DNA from: Spirochaetales bacterium
Lineage (GTDB): Bacteria > Spirochaetota > Spirochaetia > SZUA-6 > DRHE01
Assembly (NCBI GenBank): GCA_023136785.1
Contig: JAGLQP010000009.1
Coordinates: 1-15,798 of the forward strand
Direction of reading: 5' to 3'
Length of the DNA: 15,798 nucleotides
The notes below the pieces were generated by a model that was not told the origin of the DNA, made no database searches, and was given only the letters and a program-made list of their open reading frames with translations. Below, piece after piece: positions 14,553 to 15,798 of this stretch. Position 1 is the stretch's first letter; every line of letters starts with the position of its first letter. A program made the position numbers and the translations under genes.

Positions 14553-14852
14553 ATGGAAAAGAACAGCCTGGAAGTAAACATATTAGGATCCGCCTTCACG
14601 ATCCAATCCAGCGGAGACCCGGAATATCTACAACGGGTAGCCGGCTACCTGAAAAATAAAGTCCAAGAAATCCAACAAAAATACGCAGATAACACGACCC
14701 AAGACCCGACCAAGATCAGTCTGCTGGCGGGCCTGAACGTCGTAGACGAACTGTTCCGTTGTCAGGGTCGGGAGCCTTCAGGGACCGACAACGGGCAAAT
14801 CGAGAGGATCACCGAGAGGTTAATCGATACGATCGATAGGAGTTTGTTGTGA
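14553..14852 (+). CDS. zapA: Cell division protein ZapA
   Basis: A 99-residue ZapA-family protein that binds and cross-links FtsZ protofilaments. The N-terminal half has the ILGSAFTIQSSGDPEYLQRVAGYL pattern typical of the family (beta-hairpin and helix), then a helix with KISLLAGLNVVDELF and a C-terminal coiled-coil helix. Length matches the family (about 90-110). Start is uncertain: GTG at 14550 and ATG at 14553 are adjacent and in frame; neither has an ideal Shine-Dalgarno (GAGAGG lies 13-16 bases upstream). Followed directly by the 6S RNA candidate. Confidence 0.88.
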   Translation: MEKNSLEVNILGSAFTIQSSGDPEYLQRVAGYLKNKVQEIQQKYADNTTQDPTKISLLAGLNVVDELFRCQGREPSGTDNGQIERITERLIDTIDRSLL

Positions 14853-14854
14853 AA

Positions 14855-15019
14855 CTATCCCTGCAATGTCCGCGAGGAGATTCTTAATCTTCTTGGGTCA
14901 AACCAACCTCCTGGGATTCCCAATATCGGAGATAAAGTGCTCCCCGATGTACGTCGAGGAACCTGCTTCTCCACACGGCATAGGCGGGGCTTTTCACTTG
15001 CGACGGCAGGTAGCGATGG
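14855..15019 (+). ncRNA. ssrS: 6S RNA candidate (SsrS)
   Basis: 6S RNA binds sigma-70 RNA polymerase holoenzyme by mimicking an open promoter. The two ends of this stretch pair: CCTGC (14860-14864) with GCAGG (15006-15010), GTC (14868-14870) with GAC (15002-15004) and GCGAG (14872-14876) with CTTGC (14997-15001), with CTATC/GATGG possibly extending the outside. The 5' strand ATGTCCGCGAG is 9/11 identical to E. coli 6S RNA (ATGTTCGCAAG, from memory), and the 3' strand CTTGCGACGGCA is 10/12 identical to E. coli CCTGCGGCGGCA. A strong inner hairpin ATCGG/CCGAT spans 14925-14948, and the flanks around it are poorly paired, as in the central bubble. It starts just after zapA, the classical neighbour of ssrS. 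No convincing own promoter or terminator was found. Ends are approximate. Confidence 0.68.
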
Positions 15020-15259
15020 AAAACGGTGCGGGTGCTGGTGACCGGCTATTCCGATATCGATGTGGTGATCGACGCCATCAACAGGGGAGCGGTTTACCGC
15101 TACCTGAGCAAACCCTGGGATGTCGACGAAGCCCAGGCGACGATCTGCAAGAAAATAGTCGAAGAACATCACGGATCAATAGAGATATTTTCAGAACCCG
15201 GTAGAAATGGGTTCAGGATATCCCTTCCCGTAAAATCACATCCCTATCAAGATTCGTGA
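15014..15259 (+). pseudogene. Remnant of a receiver/histidine kinase gene (internal deletion fusion)
   Basis: The in-frame stretch from about 15014 to the stop at 15257-15259 encodes two mismatched domain ends. Residues from 15026 read VRVLVTGYSD...AINRGAVYRYLSKPWD, which is strands 4-5 of a response-regulator receiver with the conserved T/S and K-P. The phosphoacceptor half is missing. Without a break it continues at about 15137-15150 into CKKIVEEHHGSIEIFSEPG...FRISLPV, the C-terminal part of a HATPase_c kinase domain after the G2 box; N, G1 boxes and the HisKA helices are absent. An in-frame TAG precedes at 15011. Neither half could work, so this is a decayed hybrid kinase or receiver-kinase gene. 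A GTG at 15026 could still give a 77-residue peptide. Confidence 0.72.
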
Positions 15260-15798
15260 AATCACATCCAAGCACAGTAACGATCGAAGCAGCCAGGCGG
15301 TTGGCGAGTTTGGCGGCTTGAACACTGCTCTGGCCCCGCAGGATTGCATAGATAAAGGCGGCGGAAAAACAGTCCCCGGCGGCTGTTGTGTCCAAGGGAT
15401 CTACACAGAACCCCTCCACGTGATGATTTGCTCCGTGGTCACTGACGTAGCACCCGTCGCAGCCCACTTTCATCAGCACGACGGGACTCACCTTTGCCGC
15501 TTCCTCGAGCAGCAACAGATCGTCGAGGTCCTGACCAAACATGATGCGGAATTCCTCTCGATTCCCGAATAGAACATCGATTCGGGAAGGTAACCAGGAA
15601 CGGAACTCCTCGTGGTACCTGTGAACGACAAACGGATCGGCCAGATCGAAGCAGATCCGCCCGCCCGCCCTCCTGAACTGTTCTATCGCCCGCCGGACCG
15701 CCTGCTTCTGATTTGCCGTGTCCCACATGTAGCCCGTGGCGTAAAAGACCTTGGTTTTCCCCAGAGCATCGATATCCAAATCCTTCAGGCCGTACTCT
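15213..15798 (-). CDS. PfkB-family carbohydrate/nucleoside kinase, partial (5' end beyond right edge)
   Basis: About 194 C-terminal residues of a ribokinase-like sugar or nucleoside kinase; the frame stays open through the right edge (a TTG at 15779 is internal, not the start). The C-terminal signature DTTAAGDCFSAAF carries the GAGD-type anion hole (here A-A-G-D) and the catalytic aspartate. The upstream ATGYMWDT, FDLADP and DVLFGNREEF blocks match the adenosine-kinase-like branch. Substrate cannot be fixed without the N-terminal half. Its last 47 bases overlap the convergent receiver/kinase remnant. Confidence 0.88.
   Translation of the reverse strand, partial: EYGLKDLDIDALGKTKVFYATGYMWDTANQKQAVRRAIEQFRRAGGRICFDLADPFVVHRYHEEFRSWLPSRIDVLFGNREEFRIMFGQDLDDLLLLEEAAKVSPVVLMKVGCDGCYVSDHGANHHVEGFCVDPLDTTAAGDCFSAAFIYAILRGQSSVQAAKLANRLAASIVTVLGCDFTNLDRDVILREGIS

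Noticed and set aside
14885..15020. c-di-GMP (GEMM) riboswitch, suggested by TCAAACC and GGTAGCGATGG
   Set aside because: The conserved GEMM core and its order of helices are absent, and there is no intact downstream gene to control.
14866..15204. Plus-strand 112-codon frame and minus-strand 105-codon frame over the zapA downstream region
   Set aside because: Neither resembles a protein family. The pairing ends and 6S-like strands give a better explanation of 14855-15019, and the receiver/kinase frame explains the rest.
1..15798. CRISPR array, insertion sequence, prophage, tRNA or rRNA genes
   Set aside because: No regularly spaced repeats, transposase or integrase motifs, terminal inverted repeats or tRNA-like cloverleaf sequences were seen on either strand.

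Overview
This is most likely a chromosomal segment from a spirochaete (Spirochaetia), moderate to high GC. The pointers are a long eukaryote-like isoleucyl-tRNA synthetase, a large HEAT-repeat protein with a C-terminal class III cyclase, a small coiled-coil gene plus zapA directly after infC-rpmI-rplT, and a spirochaete-style lipobox. The assignment rests on protein features read by eye, not on a database search. Almost everything is chromosomal housekeeping; no mobile element, CRISPR array, tRNA or rRNA is visible.

Layout. (1) 1-2764: an ArsR-family regulator cut by the left edge (minus strand) is divergent from a two-gene operon of cysteine desulfurase and ThiI, which together would supply sulfur for tRNA 4-thiouridine. 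The ArsR promoter spacer holds a perfect 13-bp palindrome, a likely operator. (2) 2750-3031: an FmdB-type zinc-ribbon protein converges on thiI and overlaps its 3' end. (3) 9686 down to 3161, minus strand: a tight unit of ileS, an unrecognised lipoprotein, hisH, hisF and a quinone-oxidoreductase-like gene. (4) 9687-9840: a divergent promoter region serving ileS and, on the plus strand, a 1027-residue HEAT-repeat/nucleotide-cyclase protein. Each side has a good sigma-70-type promoter, and an 11-bp element occurs once in each orientation. (5) 12921-14852: infC (TTG start), rpmI, rplT, a coiled-coil acidic protein and zapA, from a promoter overlapping the cyclase stop codon. (6) 14855-15019: directly after zapA is a non-coding element that closes into a long-range helix, and both helix strands closely match those of E. 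coli 6S RNA. The zapA-6S order is the well-known gammaproteobacterial one. (7) About 15014-15259: a broken fragment fuses the end of a receiver domain to the end of a histidine-kinase ATPase domain. (8) 15213 to the right edge, minus strand: a PfkB-family sugar or nucleoside kinase, 5' end outside the window.

Most interesting points: the 6S RNA candidate beside zapA; the receiver/kinase deletion fusion next to it; an ArsR-like sensor that has lost two of the three arsenic-binding cysteines and faces a sulfur-transfer operon; and a HEAT-coupled cyclase with histidine where adenylyl cyclases usually have the adenine-recognising aspartate. I see no multi-gene system that is clearly undescribed; the novel material is in these single loci and their regulatory DNA.
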